DNA of 64,000 bases from Streptomyces sp. BK208 (GCF_004364245.1 NZ_SOAV01000011.1:245215-309214); one strand, 5' to 3'. Counted from the first letter of the stretch, positions 1 to 9,143 are shown. Numbers and translations: made by a program. Notes: generated by a model not told the origin, from the letters alone.

Positions 1-1737
1 CGGCCGGGTGTCGGAGGTGTCGTTCGCGCGCTGCTCGACACGCTGCGGGCTGTCGTACATCTCCGAGCGGATGTCGCTGATGCCGGGGCGGTCGTCGCCC
101 TCGTACTGGATGACGCGGGTGGTGTCGTAGGAGCGGATCCAGTCGTGCATGGCGGTGAAGGTGGAGCCGCCGCCCGCCTCGTTGCCCAGCGACCAGATGA
201 CGACGGAGGGGTGGTTCTTGTCGCGGTGCACCATGTTCTGGGCGCGGGCCACGCAGGCGGCGGTCCAGTCGGGGTGGTCGCCGGGGTACTCGTCGCGGAT
301 GCCGTGGGTCTCCAGGTTGGTCTCGTCGACGAGGTAGAGGCCGTATTCGTCGGCCAGTTCCAGCCAGTACGGGTTGTTGGGGTAGTGCGAGGTGCGGACG
401 CTGTTGATGTTCATCCGCTTGATGATCCTGATGTCCTCGACCATGTCCTCCCGGGTGAGGGCGGTGCCGCGGGAGGGGTGCATCTCGTGGCGGTTGGTGC
501 CGCGGAAGGACACCGGCTCGCCGTTGATCCGCATCAGGCCGTCCTTGAGCGCGAACTCGCGGAAGCCGACCCGGTGGGACAGGGTCTCCGTCACCTTTCC
601 GGCGGGGTCCCGCAGGCGCAGTACGGCCGTGTACAGGTTCGGGTGTTCGGCGGACCAGAGCGCGGGCTTCGGCACGGCCTTCGCGGCCCGTACGGTGACG
701 TCCTCGCCCGCGCGGGCCTCGCCGACGTCGACGGGCTGCTGCAGCGGCCGGGGCCAGACGGCGTGGCCGCGCGCGTCGTAGAGCTGGGTCTCCACGGTGT
801 AGCGGCCGGTGCCGCCCTCGCCGTAGGCCCGCACACTCGCCGTGACGGCCAGCTCGGCGTCGGTGTAGTCGGCGTCGAGCGGGGTGTCCAGCTTGAAGTC
901 GCGCAGGTGCACGGCGGGGGTGGAGTAGAGGTGGACCGAGCGGAAGATACCGCTCAGCCGGATCATGTCCTGGTCCTCCATCCAGTCGCCGTCGGAGTAG
1001 CGGTAGACCTCGACGGCGATCTGGTTGGTGCCGGGCTTGAGGTGGTCGGTGACGTCGTACTCGGAGGGCGTGTAGGAGTCCTCGTCGTAGCCGACCAGTT
1101 CGCCGTTGATCCACACGTAGTGCGCGGACTTGACGCCCTCGAAGTGGAGGAAGGTGCGGCGGCCCTTCCAGTGCCGGGGCAGGGTGAAGGTGCGCCGGTA
1201 CTGGCCGACCGGGTTGTAGCGGGTCGGCGCGGCGGGCGGCTGCGGTTCCTCGCCGAGCCCGTTGGGGCCCCAGTACGGGTAGGTGATGTTCAGGTAGATG
1301 GGGAAGTCGTGGCCGTGCAGCTGCCACACGGACGGGACCGGGATCGTCTCCCAGTCCCCGTCGTCCACGTCGGTGCGGTGGAAGTCGGCGTCCCGGTCCT
1401 CGGGGCGGTCGGCGTAGGCGAACTTCCAGCTGCCGTCCAGGCTCAGCCGGTAGGGCGAGCGGGCGCGGTCACCGGCGCGGGCCTGCTCGACGTTCTCGTA
1501 GGGCGTGAGGGTGGCGTGCGGTGGTTCGGTGCCGATCCGGAAGACCCCGAAGTCGTTCCACTCCGGGGACTCGCCGGCCGCCGCTCGCCGTCCGGCCGCG
1601 TGCGCGGTGACGGGCGACGCGGAGAGCGCGAACGCGCCGAGGACGGCGGCCCCGCCCTCCAGGAGGCGGCGTCGGCTGACGACCGGGCGGGGCGGGCGAG
1701 CCGGGGACTGGGCGGGTGACGCGGGAGAGTGCGGCAT
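1..1737 (-). CDS. lacZ: Beta-galactosidase, glycoside hydrolase family 2 (5' part, runs off window)
   Basis: The N-terminal 579 residues of a GH2 beta-galactosidase, expected to hydrolyse terminal beta-galactosides outside the cell. The protein starts with a twin-arginine-like signal (SRRRLLEGGAAVLGAFALS), so Tat export is likely. It then shows the GH2 sugar-binding domain (RYNPVGQYRRTFTLP, HYVWINGELVGY), the immunoglobulin-like domain and the start of the TIM barrel (INGEPVSFRGTNRHE, VRTSHYP). The acid/base motif SLGNEAGG lies near position 180. The nucleophile glutamate and C-terminal domains would lie beyond the left edge. The ATG at 1735-1737 was chosen because it gives the complete signal peptide. 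An inverted repeat lies about 55 bp upstream. Confidence 0.93.
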   Translation of the reverse strand, partial: MPHSPASPAQSPARPPRPVVSRRRLLEGGAAVLGAFALSASPVTAHAAGRRAAAGESPEWNDFGVFRIGTEPPHATLTPYENVEQARAGDRARSPYRLSLDGSWKFAYADRPEDRDADFHRTDVDDGDWETIPVPSVWQLHGHDFPIYLNITYPYWGPNGLGEEPQPPAAPTRYNPVGQYRRTFTLPRHWKGRRTFLHFEGVKSAHYVWINGELVGYDEDSYTPSEYDVTDHLKPGTNQIAVEVYRYSDGDWMEDQDMIRLSGIFRSVHLYSTPAVHLRDFKLDTPLDADYTDAELAVTASVRAYGEGGTGRYTVETQLYDARGHAVWPRPLQQPVDVGEARAGEDVTVRAAKAVPKPALWSAEHPNLYTAVLRLRDPAGKVTETLSHRVGFREFALKDGLMRINGEPVSFRGTNRHEMHPSRGTALTREDMVEDIRIIKRMNINSVRTSHYPNNPYWLELADEYGLYLVDETNLETHGIRDEYPGDHPDWTAACVARAQNMVHRDKNHPSVVIWSLGNEAGGGSTFTAMHDWIRSYDTTRVIQYEGDDRPGISDIRSEMYDSPQRVEQRANDTSDTRP

Positions 1738-1790
1738 GACCGTGGCCTTCCGTGGGCTTCGGGGGCGGCTCAACACACGGTGCTTCGAGT

Positions 1791-1819
1791 GCAGTTGACG
1801 GTGGGGCGGACTCAACTGC
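1791..1819. promoter_or_regulatory. Inverted repeat upstream of lacZ
   Basis: GCAGTTGA and TCAACTGC form perfect 8-bp arms around a 13-base spacer, between the divergent lacZ and lectin-protein genes. Its place about 55 bp from the lacZ start suits an operator for a sugar-responsive repressor. The regulator is not identifiable here, and a hairpin role is possible. Confidence 0.4.
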
Positions 1820-2017
1820 GGGTGACGCGGTGACTACTGGATCAGGGTCACCCTAGGACTCGAACAGAACCGAATCAATTATCCCGTCGGAGTTTGTTCG
1901 TTCCTGGTGGGCAGGGCCGCCCTCGGGACGACCGGTCACGGAACCGGGCCCCTTGGGGCACCCAGGACTGCCCCGAGGGCTCCTGACCGGGGCCCGGCCA
2001 CCACGTAACGTCCTCGC

Positions 2018-3409
2018 GTGAACCTGTGGACTTCCCTGGAGCCCGCGTCCGCGACCGTGGACCCCGGCAGCAGTACCCGTGTACGGCTGCGGGTGCGCAA
2101 CACCGGTGACGTGGTGGACGAGTACCGGCTGGAACCCGTCGGGGACATCGCGCCCTGGACGACGGTGGAGCCGCAGACCCTGCGGCTGTATCCCGGGACG
2201 ACCGGCACCGTGGAGCTGACCTTCGCCCCGCCGCGCACGCCGGACGCGACGGCGGGCCCCAACCCGTACGCGGTGCGGATCACCCCGACGGAACACCCCG
2301 ACGCGGTGACGGTGCCCGAGGGGAACCTCACGATCACCGCGTTCACCGAGGTGCGGGCGGAGCTGGTGCCGCCGGTGGTGAAGGGGCGGTTCCGGGGCCG
2401 GCCGCGGCTGGCGGTGGACAACCTCGGCAACACCAAGGTCACGGCGTCCGTCGCGGGCAGCGACACCGGCGACCACCTGTCGTACGAGATCCGGCCCTCG
2501 AACGTGCAGATCGAGCCGGGCCGCGCGGCGTTCGTGGAGACGACGCTGAAGCCGAAGCAGGTCATCTGGTTCGGGTCCAAGGAGGAACGGCCCTACACGC
2601 TGGCGGTGCGCCGCTCCGGCGTCGATCCGACCGACGTCGAAGGCACGTACGTGCAGCGCGGCTTCCTGCCCCGCTGGCTGGCCACGTTCCTGGGCATCGC
2701 GGTGGCCCTGACCGTCGCGTTCGTGATGATCTGGATCGCCTACAAGCCCCAGGTCCGCACCAGCGCCACCGAACAGACCCAGCAGGCCGGCGCGGCGCTC
2801 GCGCCCAGCCCCAGCGCCACCCCGCAGACCCTGCCCAGCACCGCCGAGTCCGCGCCCGTGGAACAGCCCAAGGCGCAGCAGCCGGACGTGCGGGAACCGG
2901 AAAACGCCGGGGGCGGTGGCGGTGGAGGCGGCGACGCGGCGCCGGCGCCCAGGAAGTCCGAGAAGGGGACCTCGGGCGGGGGCGCCGAGGAGAAGCCGGC
3001 CCCCAAGGCTCCGGAGCCCGTCGCCCCCGGCACGACGATCTACGGCCACGCCTCCGACCGCTGCATCGAGGTGGCGGGCCACAAGTGGCGGGACGGCGCA
3101 CCGCTGCAGATCGCGGACTGCACCGGCAAGAACTGGCAGAAGTGGGACTTCCGGCCCGACGGCACGATCCGGTCGCTGGGCCTGTGCATGGACGCGACCT
3201 GGGGCGGCACTGCCAACGGAACGGTCGTCCAGGTGGCGGTGTGCAGCGGCAACCCGGCCCAGCAGTTCATCCTGGCCGGGCCCCGGGACCTGGTCAACGT
3301 GCAGGCCAACAAGTGCGTGGACGTCGTCGACGCGAACAACGCCAACGGCGCGAGGCTCCAGCTGTGGGAGTGCAACGGCCAGGACAACCAGAAGTGGAGC
3401 ACGCGCTGA
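2018..3409 (+). CDS. Membrane-anchored protein with C-terminal ricin B-type lectin domain
   Basis: A 463-residue protein of unknown precise role. Residues 1-200 look like beta-sandwich material with COG1470-like NPCBM/alpha-galactosidase-type repeats (RVRLRVRNTGDVVDEYRLE, VELTFAPPRTP). A single membrane segment lies at about 218-242 (LATFLGIAVALTVAFVMIW), then a Pro/Ala/Gly-rich linker (250-335), then a ricin B lectin repeat domain (339-463) with several Q-x-W-type motifs (NWQKWDF, NQKWSTR) and paired cysteines. This predicts a sugar-binding domain displayed outside the membrane on a flexible stalk. The start is GTG. It is divergent from lacZ, which hints at a carbohydrate context, but no enzymatic domain is visible. 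Confidence 0.8.
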   Translation: MNLWTSLEPASATVDPGSSTRVRLRVRNTGDVVDEYRLEPVGDIAPWTTVEPQTLRLYPGTTGTVELTFAPPRTPDATAGPNPYAVRITPTEHPDAVTVPEGNLTITAFTEVRAELVPPVVKGRFRGRPRLAVDNLGNTKVTASVAGSDTGDHLSYEIRPSNVQIEPGRAAFVETTLKPKQVIWFGSKEERPYTLAVRRSGVDPTDVEGTYVQRGFLPRWLATFLGIAVALTVAFVMIWIAYKPQVRTSATEQTQQAGAALAPSPSATPQTLPSTAESAPVEQPKAQQPDVREPENAGGGGGGGGDAAPAPRKSEKGTSGGGAEEKPAPKAPEPVAPGTTIYGHASDRCIEVAGHKWRDGAPLQIADCTGKNWQKWDFRPDGTIRSLGLCMDATWGGTANGTVVQVAVCSGNPAQQFILAGPRDLVNVQANKCVDVVDANNANGARLQLWECNGQDNQKWSTR

Positions 3410-3467
3410 CCCGGACGGTACGCGTCGGCTCCTCGTCGGGGCCCGGCCCGCTCCCCCGGCCCGGCGG

Positions 3468-3977
3468 TCAGCCGGCGTACGCGGCGAACGCCTCGTACGC
3501 CCGGTCGTCGAAGAGGACGAAGCGGACCTCGGTGACCGAGGTGCCGGTGGTCCGCACCGTCTCGACCGCGATGCGGGCCGCGTCGTCGAGCGGCCAGCGG
3601 TAGACGCCCGTGGAGATGGCGGGGAAGGCGACCGTGCGGGCGCCCAGCTCGTCGGCGACGCGGAGGGACTCGCGGTAGCAGGAGGCAAGGAGGTCCGAAC
3701 GGTCCTCGGTGGTGCTGTGCACCGGCCCGACCGTGTGGATCACCCAGCGGGCGTCCAGGTCACCGGCGGTGGTGGCGACCGCGCGGCCGGTGGGGAGGCC
3801 CTTGCCGAGGTGCCCCGCGCGGAGCCTGCGGCACTCCGCGAGGATCTCGGGCCCGCCGCGCCGGTGGATGGCACCGTCGACTCCGCCGCCGCCGAGGAGC
3901 GAGGAGTTGGCGGCGTTGACGATCGCGTCGGCGTGCTCGCGGGTGATGTCGCCGCGGACGAGGGTGAGGGTGGGCAT
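3468..3977 (-). CDS. Macrodomain protein, O-acetyl-ADP-ribose deacetylase-like
   Basis: A 169-residue single-domain macro protein that should bind ADP-ribose and probably deacetylate O-acetyl-ADP-ribose or remove ADP-ribose from targets. Family signatures are complete: VRGDITREHADAIVNAANSS, GGGGVDGAIHRRGG, WVIHTVGP and the phosphate loop AFPAISTGVYRWP. The ATG at 3975-3977 begins MPTLTLVRGD, the usual N-terminus. It is transcribed on the minus strand shortly downstream of the oxidoreductase at 4010-5428 (32-bp gap), so co-transcription is plausible. Confidence 0.93.
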   Translation of the reverse strand: MPTLTLVRGDITREHADAIVNAANSSLLGGGGVDGAIHRRGGPEILAECRRLRAGHLGKGLPTGRAVATTAGDLDARWVIHTVGPVHSTTEDRSDLLASCYRESLRVADELGARTVAFPAISTGVYRWPLDDAARIAVETVRTTGTSVTEVRFVLFDDRAYEAFAAYAG

Positions 3978-4009
3978 GGCTTTCCTCGCTCGGCTCGGTT
4001 CCGTGGGGG

Positions 4010-5428
4010 TCAGGTCTGACGGAGTCTGCGCCAGACGGCCTTCGCCGCGTTGTGGCCGGACATGCCGTGGACGCCGGGGCCCGGCGGGGTGGCCGAGGAG
4101 CAGATGAAGACCGCCGGGTGCGGGGTCCCGTACGGGAACAGGGAGAGCTTGGGACGCAGGAGGAGCTGGAGGCCGGAGACGGCGCCGGACGCGATGTCTC
4201 CGCCGACGTAGTTGGCGTTGCGGGCGGCGAGCTCGGGCGGGCCCGCGGTCGCGCGGGCGAGGACCCGGTCCCGGAAGCCGGGGGCGAAGCGCTCCAGTTG
4301 GCGCTCGATCACGTCGGTGAGGTCGCCGGTCCAGCCGTGCGGGACGTGGCCGTAGGCCCAGAAGACGTGCCGGCCGGCCGGGGCGCGGGTGGGGTCGACG
4401 ACGCTGGGCTGCACCGTGATGAGGAACGGCCGCTCGGGCGCACGGCCGGTGCCGGAGGCCGCGTCCAGGGCGGCGCCGATCTCCGTGCTGTCGGCGCCGA
4501 TCTGCACGGTGCCCGCGCCGCGGGGTTCCTCGGCCGTCCACGGGACGGGGCCGTCCAGCGCGTAGTCGATCTTGAAGACGCCGGGTCCGTACCGGTAGTT
4601 CGCGTAGTGGTTGCCGAGGCCGGCGATGCGGGCCAGGGCCGTGGGCGAGGTGTCGAAGACGTACGCCCGCGCGGGTGGCAGGTCGTCGAGGCGCTTGACC
4701 TCGTAGTCGGTGTGGACGGTGCCGCCGAGGTCCGCGAGGTGGGCGGCGAGCGCGTCGGAGATCGCCTGGGAGCCGCCGCGGGCCACGGGCCAGCCGCGGG
4801 CGTGCGCGGCCAGGGCGAAGACCAAGCCTATGGCGCCGGTGGCGAAGCCGCCGAGCGGGGCCATGACGTGCGCGACGAGCCCGGCGAAGAGGGTCCTGGC
4901 CTTCTCGTCGCGGAAGCGGCGCATCAGCCACGTCGACGGGGGCAGGCCGACCAGTCCGAACCGCGCGAGCGTGACCGGGTCGCGGGGCAGCGCGGTCAGC
5001 GGCAGCGACATGAAGTCGCGGACCAGGGTGTCCCACCTGGGCAGGAAGCGCTCGACCAGCCTGCGGTAGGTGCCCGCGTCGCGTGCTCCGAAGGAGGCGG
5101 CCGTCTCACCGACCGACCGGGACAGCACGGCGGCCGAGCCGTCCGGGAAGGGGTGTGCCATGGGCAGTGCCGGGTGCAGCCACTCCAGGCCGTACCGCTC
5201 CAGCGGGAGACAGCGGAAGGCCGGGGAACTGATGCCGAGCGGGTGCGCGGCCGAGCAGGGGTCGTGCCGGAAGCCCGGCAGGGTCAGCTCCTCGGTGCGC
5301 GCCCCGCCGCCCACGGTGCCCTGCGCCTCGAACACGGCGACCGAGAAGCCCCGGCGGGCCAGCTCCACCGCAGCGGTCAGTCCGTTCGGCCCCGCACCCA
5401 CCACGACCGCATCGAGCATCGACGGCAC
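4010..5428 (-). CDS. FAD-dependent phytoene desaturase-like oxidoreductase
   Basis: A 472-residue flavoprotein. The N-terminal Rossmann motif DAVVVGAGPNGLTAAVELA and GTVGGGARTEELTLPGF match the carotenoid-desaturase/PYROXD2-like family of NAD(P)/FAD oxidoreductases. The C-terminal FAD motif is HGMSGHNAAKAVWRRL. The length is typical of the family. There is no neighbouring carotenoid or prenyltransferase gene, so the substrate cannot be stated. An in-frame second ATG three codons downstream (MLDAVVVG) is an equally good start. Confidence 0.85.
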   Translation of the reverse strand: MPSMLDAVVVGAGPNGLTAAVELARRGFSVAVFEAQGTVGGGARTEELTLPGFRHDPCSAAHPLGISSPAFRCLPLERYGLEWLHPALPMAHPFPDGSAAVLSRSVGETAASFGARDAGTYRRLVERFLPRWDTLVRDFMSLPLTALPRDPVTLARFGLVGLPPSTWLMRRFRDEKARTLFAGLVAHVMAPLGGFATGAIGLVFALAAHARGWPVARGGSQAISDALAAHLADLGGTVHTDYEVKRLDDLPPARAYVFDTSPTALARIAGLGNHYANYRYGPGVFKIDYALDGPVPWTAEEPRGAGTVQIGADSTEIGAALDAASGTGRAPERPFLITVQPSVVDPTRAPAGRHVFWAYGHVPHGWTGDLTDVIERQLERFAPGFRDRVLARATAGPPELAARNANYVGGDIASGAVSGLQLLLRPKLSLFPYGTPHPAVFICSSATPPGPGVHGMSGHNAAKAVWRRLRQT

Positions 5429-5492
5429 CTTCGGACCCCTTCGTCAGCCGATGGCCACTGGGGATCAGGATATGCCCGGGGTCCGACAGCGC

Positions 5493-5520
5493 GCCGTCGC
5501 GGGGCACGGCCCGCGACGGC
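5493..5520 (-). terminator. Probable terminator downstream of hisN
   Basis: Perfect 11-bp arms (GCCGTCGCGGG / CCCGCGACGGC) around a 6-base loop, ending 8 bp past the hisN-like stop. There is no U-tract, as usual for Streptomyces hairpin terminators. Confidence 0.65.
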
Positions 5521-5528
5521 CGGTGGGA

Positions 5529-6374
5529 TCACGCCCCGCCCGACAGCAGCCCCACCACCCTGCGGGCCGTGGCCGCGTCGCGGGCGGCGGTGAACGGCAG
5601 GGCGTTGCCCCCGGTGATGCGGAAGGGCTCGCCCGAGCGGGTCAGGTGGGCACCGCCCGCCTCCTCGACCAGGAGGAGTCCGGCCGCGTGGTCCCACGCC
5701 GCCTCCCAGGAGAAAGCGGTGGCGTCGGACTCGCCGCGGGCGACGGCCAGGTACTCCAGGCCGGCCGAGCCGCAGGGGCGGGGGGCCACCCCCGGGGTGC
5801 GCAGGGCGAGCAGGTCGCGCTTCTGCTCGTCCGTCGTGTAGTCCGGGTGGGAGGTGGCGACGCGCAGGTCGCGGCCGGGCTCGGGCGGTCCCGCGTACAG
5901 CCGCTCACCGTCCAGGTAGGCGCCCCGCCCCCGCACGGCCGTGGCGAGCCGGTCGTCGACCGGGGCGTAGGTCCAGGAGGCGTGCACGATGCCGTGCCGG
6001 GCGAGCGCGACCAGCGTGCAGAAGCCCTCCTCACCGCGCACGAACTGCCGGGTGCCGTCGACCGGGTCGATGATCCACACCGGCGCGTCGGCGCGTATCG
6101 CCTCGTACGAGACGGGGTTCGCGTGGACCGCCTCCTCGCCGACGACAACGGAGCCCGGCAGCAGGCCGGCCAGGACCTCCGTGAGGTACAGCTCGGCCTT
6201 GCGGTCGGCGTCGGTCACCAGGTCGTGCGGGCCGGCCTTCTGGTCGACCTCGTGCTCCGCGAGGCGGCGCCAGCGGGGCATGATCTCCTGGGCGGCGGCC
6301 TTGCGGACGGCGGCCTCCACCGCGTCGGTGTGCCGGGCGAGAAACTCGTCGATGGTTTCGTTGTTCTCGATCAT
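5529..6374 (-). CDS. hisN: Inositol monophosphatase family phosphatase, HisN-like histidinol-phosphatase
   Basis: A 281-residue Mg-dependent phosphatase of the inositol-monophosphatase fold. Metal-site motifs are present: the GEEAVH region, WIIDPVDGTRQFVRG (the D-P-V-D-G-T signature) and WEAAWDHAAGLLLVEEAGG. In actinobacteria close homologues dephosphorylate histidinol phosphate; inositol-1-phosphatase activity is the alternative. No other his gene is in the window. The start is the ATG at 6372-6374 (MIENNETIDEF); the upstream in-frame extension lacks family similarity. A hairpin follows the stop. Confidence 0.85.
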   Translation of the reverse strand: MIENNETIDEFLARHTDAVEAAVRKAAAQEIMPRWRRLAEHEVDQKAGPHDLVTDADRKAELYLTEVLAGLLPGSVVVGEEAVHANPVSYEAIRADAPVWIIDPVDGTRQFVRGEEGFCTLVALARHGIVHASWTYAPVDDRLATAVRGRGAYLDGERLYAGPPEPGRDLRVATSHPDYTTDEQKRDLLALRTPGVAPRPCGSAGLEYLAVARGESDATAFSWEAAWDHAAGLLLVEEAGGAHLTRSGEPFRITGGNALPFTAARDAATARRVVGLLSGGA

Positions 6375-6468
6375 GGCTCCATGAGAGCACGCGCCACTGA
6401 CAATCCCCACCCTGCCGGTGTACTCCCGGTGGAATCGGGGCGAACACCCGGTGCCCGCGGTCGCGTGG

Positions 6469-6492
6469 GGCCGGCGGCGGACCGCGCCGGCC
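6469..6492 (-). terminator. Probable terminator downstream of cytosolic GGT
   Basis: GGCCGGC and GCCGGCC form 7-bp arms 16 bp past the stop of the minus-strand gamma-glutamyltransferase gene. The region is very GC-rich, so support is moderate. Confidence 0.4.
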
Positions 6493-6507
6493 GGCCCGTC
6501 GCACCGG

Positions 6508-8358
6508 TCAGCGGCCGACCGCGTAGCCCTGCATGCCGCGCGGGTTCGCCGCCGCCGACAGCACGCCCGTCTCCGGGTCGCGGGCCACCGCGCACAGCCT
6601 GCCCTCGGACCACGCCTCGCCCACCGTCACGTCGTGGCCGCGTCGCCGCAGTTCCTCGACGACCTCCGCCGGCATGCGCGACTCCACGGTGACGGCTCCC
6701 GCCCGCATGCCGCGCGGGAAGAAGGAGCCGGGGAAGCTGTCGTTGTGCCAGTTCGGGGCGTCGATCGCGCCCTGGAGGTCGAGACCGCCGCGCACCCGCT
6801 CGCGCAGCGCGACGGCGAGGAAGAAGTGCGTCTGCCACTGGTCCTGCTGGTCGCCGCCGGGGGTGCCGAAGGCCATGACCGGCACCCCGTCGCGCAGGGC
6901 GAGGGAGGGCGTGAGCGTGGTCCGCGGGCGGCGGCCCGGCGCGAGCGAGTTGGGCAGACCCTCCTCCAGCCACGTCATCTGGAGCCGGGTGCCGAGCGGG
7001 AAGCCCAGCTCGGGCACGACGGGGTTGGACTGGAGCCAGCCGCCGCTGGGCGTGGCCGAGACCATGTTGCCCCAGCGGTCCACGACGTCGAGGTGGCAGG
7101 TGTCGCCGCGGGTGCCCCCGTCGGCGGCGACGTCCGGCTCCCCCGGGACCGGGGACGTCGGGCTCTTGGCGACCGTCGGCTCGCCGACCCCCAGGGCGTC
7201 GAGGCCCGTCCCGTCCACGGCCGAGACGAGCGCGTGAGCGCTGAGCCGCGGGGTGTGCCCGCCGGGTGAGCCGGGCCGCAGTTCGAAGGACGCCTTGTCG
7301 CCGACGAGTTGCCGTCGCGCCGCGTTGTACCCGGGCGACAGCAGCTCGCCGAGCGGCACCCGTTCCGCGCCTTCCGCGTCCCCGTACCAGGCCTCCCGGT
7401 CGGCCATGGCGAGCTTGCAGCCCTCGATCAGCAGGTGGACGTAGTCGGCGGAGCCGTGGGCGGGCAGCTCGGGCGGGAGCAGCGCCAACTGCTGGAGCAG
7501 GACGGGCCCCTGGCTCCACGGGCCGGCCTTGCACAGGGTCCAGCCGTTCCAGTCGTACGTGGCGGGGGCCTCGTGGTGAGCCGACCAGCCGGCCAGGTCG
7601 GCGGCGGTCAGGGTGCCGGTGTGGTGCTCTTCGCTGGTGTCCAGCGTGGGCCGAGCGGCCTGCCGGACGAGGGCCTCGGCTATGAACCCGGAGCGCCAGA
7701 TCTCCCGCGCCGCGTCGATCTCCGCCTCGCGGCCCCCCTCCCGCCCCCGCGGGCCTCGGGCCTCGGCGAGCAGCCGCTTCCAGGTGGCGGCGAGGGCCGG
7801 GTTGCGCAGCAGCTCGCCGGGGCGGGGCGGGCGGCCGTCCGGCAGGTAGACCTCGGCGGAGGACGTCCACTCCGTCTCGAACAGCTCCCGGACGGTCTCG
7901 ACGGTCTCGGCGACGCGCTCCACGGGCGCGTGCCCGTGCTCCGCGTAGCCGATGGCGTACTTCAGCACGTCGGCCAGTGACCTGGTGCCGTGGTCGCGCA
8001 GCAGGAGCAGCCAGGCGTCGAAGGCGCCGGGCACGGCCGCGGCGAGCGGTCCGGTGCCGGGGACGAGATCGAGACCGAGTCCCTTGTAGTGCGCGACGGT
8101 CGCCCCGGCCGGCGCCACACCCTGGCCGCACAGCACCCGCACCTCGCCGCCCGCCGGGGCGAGCAGGATCGGCACCTCTCCGGCGGGCCCGTTGAGGTGC
8201 GGCTCGACGACGTGCAGCACGAAGGCACCGGCGACCGCGGCGTCGTAGGCGTTGCCGCCGTCCTCCAGCACCGCCATGGCCGACTGCGAGGCCAGCCAGT
8301 GGGTGGAGGACACCATGCCGAAGGTGCCGCTCAGGGTGGGGCGAGTCGTGAACTGCAT
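6508..8358 (-). CDS. Gamma-glutamyltransferase family protein without signal peptide
   Basis: A 616-residue member of the gamma-glutamyltranspeptidase (Ntn-hydrolase) family. The self-cleavage/catalytic threonine is Thr420 in GDTCHLDVVDRWGNMVS, and the small-subunit motif LAPGRRPRTTLTPSLAL is present. Unlike the second copy at 36432-38243, the N-terminus (MQFTTRPTLSGTFGMVSSTHWLASQSAM) has no export signal, so it should act in the cytoplasm. Large-subunit motifs GGNAYDAAVA and NGPAGEVPILL are intact. The substrate may be a gamma-glutamyl amide or acylamide rather than glutathione, which Streptomyces lacks. Confidence 0.88.
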   Translation of the reverse strand: MQFTTRPTLSGTFGMVSSTHWLASQSAMAVLEDGGNAYDAAVAGAFVLHVVEPHLNGPAGEVPILLAPAGGEVRVLCGQGVAPAGATVAHYKGLGLDLVPGTGPLAAAVPGAFDAWLLLLRDHGTRSLADVLKYAIGYAEHGHAPVERVAETVETVRELFETEWTSSAEVYLPDGRPPRPGELLRNPALAATWKRLLAEARGPRGREGGREAEIDAAREIWRSGFIAEALVRQAARPTLDTSEEHHTGTLTAADLAGWSAHHEAPATYDWNGWTLCKAGPWSQGPVLLQQLALLPPELPAHGSADYVHLLIEGCKLAMADREAWYGDAEGAERVPLGELLSPGYNAARRQLVGDKASFELRPGSPGGHTPRLSAHALVSAVDGTGLDALGVGEPTVAKSPTSPVPGEPDVAADGGTRGDTCHLDVVDRWGNMVSATPSGGWLQSNPVVPELGFPLGTRLQMTWLEEGLPNSLAPGRRPRTTLTPSLALRDGVPVMAFGTPGGDQQDQWQTHFFLAVALRERVRGGLDLQGAIDAPNWHNDSFPGSFFPRGMRAGAVTVESRMPAEVVEELRRRGHDVTVGEAWSEGRLCAVARDPETGVLSAAANPRGMQGYAVGR

Positions 8359-8609
8359 GCCTGACCTCGCTGCTCGGGTACGTCGACGGCCCGTACGACA
8401 GCGGAACGGGCCCGCGGGAGGGGGCCGGGGAGGACGGGTACGGGACCAGCCCCTCCACGCAGCCCCGCCTTCACCGCCACCCCCGGGTCAGGCTGCCGGC
8501 GTCGGCCGCTGCCGCAGGCAGCGTAGATCCGCGCCACCGGCCGACGCCACCCTCCCCATCAGGTCGGACGCGTTCTCCGGCAGACGACCGGAGCGTCCTG
8601 TCCGGCTCG
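8359..8609. other. Intergenic region, no gene seen
   Basis: Between two minus-strand genes. The only structure I see is an imperfect hairpin around 8566-8599 (GGACGC.../...GCGTCC) just past the EF-hand gene stop, a weak terminator candidate. Confidence 0.4.
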
Positions 8610-9143
8610 TCAGTTCCGTGGGACCAGGTGGTCGCCGGCGATGCCGGACTTCTCGGGGCGGTAGTAGTCCCTGATGGCGTCGGCCCAGGTGGACACCCGC
8701 ACGCGGTCCTCCCCGTCCGGGCCGAAGGCGTCGAAGAGGGCCTCGATGTTGGGCCGTGCGAAACCGATCGCGATCATCAGCGCGAGGAACTCGGGGCGGG
8801 CGACGAAGCCGTCGCCGTCCGGATCGCCCGTCGCCGCGAGGGCTTCGGCGAACTCGTCCACGACGGCGTCGAACCGCTGCGGGTTGAGGACGACCGAGGT
8901 GAACTCCTCGGGGCTGACACGGCCGTCGCCGTTGGCGTCCAGCTCGGTCAGGAGCGTTTCGCCGTAGCGGCGGAAGGCACCGGTGAGCCTGTCCTTGACG
9001 GCCTGCCGCGCGGCCGGTACGGCAGCCACCACGCGGTCGCCCATCAAGTCGAAGTCGGCGCGCTCCAGGTAGCCGTTGCCATCGGCGTCGAAGAGGGAGA
9101 AGACCAGCTCGACGCGGTCGGTAGCCTCGGTGGTGGGCACCAT
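8610..9143 (-). CDS. EF-hand calcium-binding protein (calerythrin-like)
   Basis: A 177-residue acidic protein with three well-formed EF-hand loops (DADGNGYLERADF, DANGDGRVSPEEF, DPDGDGFVARPEF) and a degenerate fourth (FGPDGEDRVRVSTW). This is the arrangement of bacterial calerythrin/sarcoplasmic-type calcium buffers. No signal peptide or membrane segment is visible, so it is cytoplasmic. Role inferred: calcium buffering or sensing. The ATG at 9141-9143 begins directly before the first helix. Confidence 0.93.
   Translation of the reverse strand: MVPTTEATDRVELVFSLFDADGNGYLERADFDLMGDRVVAAVPAARQAVKDRLTGAFRRYGETLLTELDANGDGRVSPEEFTSVVLNPQRFDAVVDEFAEALAATGDPDGDGFVARPEFLALMIAIGFARPNIEALFDAFGPDGEDRVRVSTWADAIRDYYRPEKSGIAGDHLVPRN

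Noticed and set aside
145..1719. 524-residue open frame opposite the beta-galactosidase
   Set aside because: It is the GC-bias shadow of lacZ; the composition is Val/Gly/Arg-rich with no domain, and the minus strand reads as an excellent GH2 enzyme.
1853..3688. 611-residue minus-strand frame over the lectin protein
   Set aside because: Arg/Gly/His-rich shadow translation; the plus-strand gene has a membrane segment and lectin motifs.
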